A DNA stretch of 64,000 nt from contig NZ_LMHM01000012.1 of assembly GCF_001427785.1 (NCBI RefSeq), forward strand, positions 432,445-496,444, in the 5' to 3' direction. Positions 60,756 through 64,000 of this stretch are shown piece by piece. Source of the stretch: Lysobacter sp. Root690 (lineage in GTDB: Bacteria > Pseudomonadota > Gammaproteobacteria > Xanthomonadales > Xanthomonadaceae). A model generated the notes under the pieces. It saw nothing but the letters and a program-made list of their open reading frames with translations. It searched no databases and was not told the origin of the DNA. Position 1 is the first letter of the stretch. Each line of letters begins with the position of its first letter. A program made the position numbers and the translations under genes.

Positions 60756-61475
60756 ATGCGCCGTCCCTTCATCCAAGACCCTGGCCGAGCCTTCGGCCAC
60801 GACGACTTTTCCCGCTTCGAGCTGTTTTCCTGCCATCCGTTCTCCCACGCCGGCGGTCATCCGCGTGGCGGTCGGGGCGGACGCCGGGGCGGCGGCTATC
60901 CCGGCGGACCGGGCGGCGCGGGTTTCCCGGGAGGTTTCCCCGGCGGCTTCGACGACAGCGAAGGCTTCTCGCGCGGCCGCAAGTTCAGTTCCGACGACCT
61001 GCAACTGCTGTTGCTGGCGCTGATCGAGGACAAGCCGAGCCATGGCTACGAATTGATCAAGGCGCTGGACACGCGTTCGAACGGTTTCTACAGCCCCAGC
61101 CCGGGCATGGTGTATCCGGCGCTGACCTATCTGGAGGAGCTGGGTTACGTGACCGTCGAGCTGGAGGGCAACCGCAAGCGCTACGAACTGGCCGAGCTCG
61201 GCAGCGCGCATCTGGCCGCGAACCGCGAACGCGTCGACATGATGCTCGCCAAGTTGAACCACATCGCCCGCAAGATGGATTCGGTGCGGCGCGCGCTGGC
61301 CGGCGAAGAACCGGCCGATCCGTCCGAAGGCGGCTGGCTGCCGGAGCTGATCCAGGCGCGGCGCGCGATCAAGACCGCGCTGTATCGCCGCGACGAAATG
61401 TCCGTCGACGAACAGCGCCGCATCGCCGCGATCCTGCGACGCGCCGCCGATGAGATCGAAGACCGCGGCGACTGA
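60756..61475 (+). CDS. PadR-family regulator, YqjI-like
   Basis: The 239-residue protein has a Gly/Arg/His-rich N-terminal extension (residues ~20-75; SCHPFSHAGGHPRGGRGG). A PadR winged-helix domain follows (LLLLALIEDKPSHGYELIKA, GFYSPSPGMVYPALTYLEEL, GYVTVELEGNRKRYEL), then a helical C-terminus. The extension recalls the metal-binding N-terminus of E. coli YqjI, a PadR-like nickel- and iron-linked repressor of the ferric reductase gene yqjH. The next gene here encodes the same reductase family, so the pairing is conserved. Confidence 0.85.
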   Translation: MRRPFIQDPGRAFGHDDFSRFELFSCHPFSHAGGHPRGGRGGRRGGGYPGGPGGAGFPGGFPGGFDDSEGFSRGRKFSSDDLQLLLLALIEDKPSHGYELIKALDTRSNGFYSPSPGMVYPALTYLEELGYVTVELEGNRKRYELAELGSAHLAANRERVDMMLAKLNHIARKMDSVRRALAGEEPADPSEGGWLPELIQARRAIKTALYRRDEMSVDEQRRIAAILRRAADEIEDRGD

Positions 61476-61558
61476 TCGGCTCCGAGTCAACGCCGAACCA
61501 CCGCCGCATTCGCGAACAACGCATCCCCCACGATGCAGATGGTAAAACAGGACTTCCC

Positions 61559-62389
61559 ATGCAAGAACTCAACGATCTGGCGGTCATACGCGTCCGCCAT
61601 CCGTTAAAAGTGCGGCTGTTGCGCGTGACCCGGGTCGAATCGGTGACGCCGCATCTGCGCCGCATCGTCCTCGGCGGCGAGGCGCTGGCCGATTTCGTTT
61701 CGGCTTCGTTCGACGATCACGTTAAGGTGCTGTTCCCCGAGCCCGGTCAGGATCGACCGAACATGCCGACCATCGGGCCGAATGGCTTCGTTTTCGCCGA
61801 TGGCACGACGCGTCCCGTCGTACGCGATTTCACTCCGCGCCATTTCGATCCCGATGCGCGCGAACTCGAACTCGAGTTCGCCCTGCACGACGCCGGCCCG
61901 GCTAGCGACTGGGCCAGGCAGGCGCAGGTCGGCCATTACCTCGGCATCGGTGGCCCGCGCGGCTCGCGGGTGATACCGGCCGGATTCGACTGGCATGTGC
62001 TGATCGGCGACGACACCGCCTTGCCGGCGATCGCGCGGCGCCTGCGCGAGCTGCCGGCGACGGCGCGCGCCATCGTCGTGGTGGAAGTGGAAGATCCGAG
62101 CGCGCGCATCGATTTCGTCGCCGCCGCCACGCTCGACGTGCATTGGTGCTATCGCAATGGTTCCGATCCGGACGGCGATCCGCCGTTGCTGCGCGCTGTG
62201 CGCGAACTGCGCTGGCCGCAAGGCGAGAGCGACGGCGAAGGCTATGTCTGGGCCGCGGGCGAATCGAGCGCGATCCGCGCGGTGCGCCAGCATCTGCTGG
62301 CCGAGCGCGGCGTCGACAAGTCGCGGCTGCACGCGGCCGGTTACTGGAAGCGCGGCGCACAGGGCGTGCACGAATCGCTGGACGACTGA
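61559..62389 (+). CDS. Siderophore-interacting FAD reductase, YqjH/ViuB-like
   Basis: The 276-residue protein has the FAD-binding SIP layout: LRRIVLGGEALADFVSASFD, HVKVLFPEPG, the motif RDFTPRHFD, and the C-terminal SIP domain (VLIGDDTALPAIARRLRELP, VWAAGESSAIRAVRQHLLAE, AGYWKRGAQG). It reduces ferric siderophore to release iron in the cytoplasm. It lies between the PadR regulator and an MFS transporter, forming an iron-acquisition unit. Confidence 0.88.
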   Translation: MQELNDLAVIRVRHPLKVRLLRVTRVESVTPHLRRIVLGGEALADFVSASFDDHVKVLFPEPGQDRPNMPTIGPNGFVFADGTTRPVVRDFTPRHFDPDARELELEFALHDAGPASDWARQAQVGHYLGIGGPRGSRVIPAGFDWHVLIGDDTALPAIARRLRELPATARAIVVVEVEDPSARIDFVAAATLDVHWCYRNGSDPDGDPPLLRAVRELRWPQGESDGEGYVWAAGESSAIRAVRQHLLAERGVDKSRLHAAGYWKRGAQGVHESLDD

Positions 62390-62432
62390 GTTTCAATCCC
62401 TAGCCGCGGTCGTAGCGACCGCAAGGACTCCC

Positions 62433-63689
62433 ATGTATTCGATTACCCAAGCGCTCGAGCGACGCCTGCTGTGGCTGCTCATGCTGACCCAGTTCACTCT
62501 CATCATGGACTTCATGGTGATGATGCCGCTGGGCCCGCAGATCATGCACGCCCTGCATATCTCGCCGGCGCAATTCGCCGCCGCCGTATCGGCCTATTCG
62601 ATCTGCGGCGGCCTGTCCGGCCTGCTCGCCGCCACCTACATCGATCGTTTTGATCGGCGCAAGCTGCTGCTGGCGATGTACGCATTGTTCGCCGTGTCCA
62701 ACCTGGCCTGCGCGCTGGCCGACAGTTACGCCTTGTTGCTGGCCTCGCGCGCGTTCGCGGGCATCAGCGGCGGCGTGCTCGGCTCCATCATCATGGCGAT
62801 CATCGCCGACGTGATTCCGGCGCAACGCCGCGGCGCCGCCACCGGCACGGTCATGACCTCGTTCGCGATCGCCTCGGTGATCGGCGTTCCGGTCGGTGTT
62901 CTGCTCGGCGCGCATTTCCACTGGTCGGCGCCGTTCTGGCTGCTGGTGGCGCTGTCGCTGCTGGTGTGGGTGGGCGGTTCGCGGATCGTGCCGCCGCTGG
63001 ACCAGCATCTGTCGCGCGAACGCGTGCCGCTGAGCCGGGCATTTCCGAACCTGTTCAAGCTGTTCGCGAACCCGCGGCATCTCAACGCGTTCGCGCTGAC
63101 GCTGATGCTGACCACCTCGCAGATGCTGGTGATTCCCTTCATCTCGCCGATGCTGGTCTCCAACCACGGCATCGAACCGTCGCAATTGTCGTGGATGTAC
63201 ATGGCCGGCGGCGTGGCGGCGTTCTTCACATCGCGCTACATCGGGCGCCTGGCCGACCGTTACGGCAAGCAGCTGGTGTATCGCGTCGCGGTGGTGGTTT
63301 CGCTGGTGCCGGTGTTGTTCATCACCCATCTGCCGGCGGTCGGCTTCCTCGCGATGCTGCTGTTCTTCCCGTTCTTCATGGTGACGATGAACGGGCGCAT
63401 GGTGCCGTTGCAGGCGTTGCAGACCACGGTGCCGCAACCGGAGCAGCGCGGCGCTTACCTCAGCGCGAACAGCGCGGTGATGTCGCTGGGCACGGGCCTG
63501 GGCGCATGGCTGGGCGGCCTGATGCTGACCACCGACGCCAGCGGACATATCGCCGGTTATGGCGCGGTCGGCTGGATCGCGGCGGGCCTGGCGCTGTGCT
63601 CGGCCTTGTGGGTGGGGCGGGTGAGCTCGGCGGATATACAACCGGTCGCGGAACCGGCGAGCGGCGAACAGCGCAGCGGCGCGGCCTGA
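62433..63689 (+). CDS. MFS transporter
   Basis: The 418-residue inner-membrane protein has 12 hydrophobic helices and the MFS loop motif between helices 2 and 3 (ATYIDRFDRRKLLLAMYALF). Sequence features such as PLGPQIMHALHISPAQFAAA near helix 1 suggest a drug/proton or siderophore exporter of the DHA type. It follows the siderophore-interacting reductase by 43 bases and is probably co-transcribed. Substrate unknown. Confidence 0.87.
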   Translation: MYSITQALERRLLWLLMLTQFTLIMDFMVMMPLGPQIMHALHISPAQFAAAVSAYSICGGLSGLLAATYIDRFDRRKLLLAMYALFAVSNLACALADSYALLLASRAFAGISGGVLGSIIMAIIADVIPAQRRGAATGTVMTSFAIASVIGVPVGVLLGAHFHWSAPFWLLVALSLLVWVGGSRIVPPLDQHLSRERVPLSRAFPNLFKLFANPRHLNAFALTLMLTTSQMLVIPFISPMLVSNHGIEPSQLSWMYMAGGVAAFFTSRYIGRLADRYGKQLVYRVAVVVSLVPVLFITHLPAVGFLAMLLFFPFFMVTMNGRMVPLQALQTTVPQPEQRGAYLSANSAVMSLGTGLGAWLGGLMLTTDASGHIAGYGAVGWIAAGLALCSALWVGRVSSADIQPVAEPASGEQRSGAA

Positions 63690-63862
63690 CGGAAGTCAGG
63701 CGCGCTGTCCGACCGGATGCTTTTGCATGTGCACGGACTGCGGCTTGCCGCGATTCCCGCCGCGCGTCCGGGTCGACGCGCCGAAACGGCATTAGTTTCG
63801 GCGCGCGCGCAATCGTGCGAGCGGCAGCCCGATGCGGCTGCATCTTCGGCCAGGAGAGCACC

Positions 63863-64000
63863 ATGATCCGATTGTCCAAGCGTTTCGTCGCCGCGACGTC
63901 CGCGTTCGTGTTCGGGTTTGCATTGATCGGCACCGCCAGTCATGCCGCCGATCCCTGCGACGGCTGCTGGAAGGCCTACGCGGGATGTCTGCAGGTCGGC
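63863..64000 (+). CDS. Partial small exported Cys-rich peptide, cut by the window edge
   Basis: The visible 46 residues comprise a leader (MIRLSKRFVAATSAFVFGFA, cleaved near SHA) and the first three mature cysteines, C-x2-C-x6-C, the spacing seen at 52008-52322. MIR and AFVFG are shared with the close copies. CAGGAGAGC precedes the start. The gene continues beyond the window. Confidence 0.7.
   Translation, partial: MIRLSKRFVAATSAFVFGFALIGTASHAADPCDGCWKAYAGCLQVG

Overview
The window is a high-GC proteobacterial chromosome segment. Gene content and repeats suggest Lysobacter or a close relative in the Xanthomonadaceae. Supporting evidence is a set of cell-wall and glucan lytic enzymes (a GH64-type and a GH16-type beta-glucanase and an M23 endopeptidase), a TonB-dependent siderophore receptor, many secreted or lipoprotein-type small proteins, and REP-like elements at 129-153 and 32788-32910. 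I see no rRNA, tRNA, CRISPR array, insertion sequence or prophage. Species assignment is inference.

Left part (1-31 kb). Two penicillin-binding-type serine hydrolases (320-1921, 8560-10230), an alpha/beta hydrolase with a divergent MarR regulator, an arsenic cluster (arsC-arsH with divergent arsR but no efflux pump), and phosphoglucomutase preceded by a 5-codon leader ORF. Next come two translationally coupled metallo-beta-lactamase-fold proteins with a divergent LysR regulator, a thioesterase-like protein and a DUF2268-like metalloprotease. The first small Cys-rich exported peptide follows, then a TonB receptor, a second LysR regulator divergent from a Tat-exported internally duplicated protein and a PD40 propeller protein. 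An amidase, two GNAT proteins, a self-regulated membrane protein/TetR pair, a GST, a small P-loop NTPase and a CPA1 Na+/H+ antiporter complete this part.

Middle (31-47 kb). A GH64-type glucanase without a visible export signal, an inverted REP pair, and a leftward response regulator-KaiC-hybrid kinase operon. Then a run of small unknown proteins, two HTH proteins, the second Cys-rich peptide cassette, several NTF2/SnoaL-fold proteins, an acyl-CoA thioesterase and a secreted MBL-fold hydrolase.

Right part (47-64 kb). azoR with a divergent HxlR regulator, a methyltransferase, the M23 endopeptidase, the GH16-type lipoprotein, a NAPE-PLD-like hydrolase coupled to an HMA-like small protein under a divergent TetR regulator, and a barstar remnant joined in frame to a third Cys-rich peptide. 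A YqjI-like PadR regulator, siderophore-interacting reductase and MFS transporter follow, and a further Cys-rich peptide runs off the right edge.

The most distinctive theme is a dispersed family of small exported Cys-rich peptides (15516, 40809, 58088; looser relatives at 52008 and 63863). Their leaders are nearly identical while the mature parts differ, and two copies also share promoter-like DNA, ribosome-binding site and a downstream hairpin. Their function is unknown.
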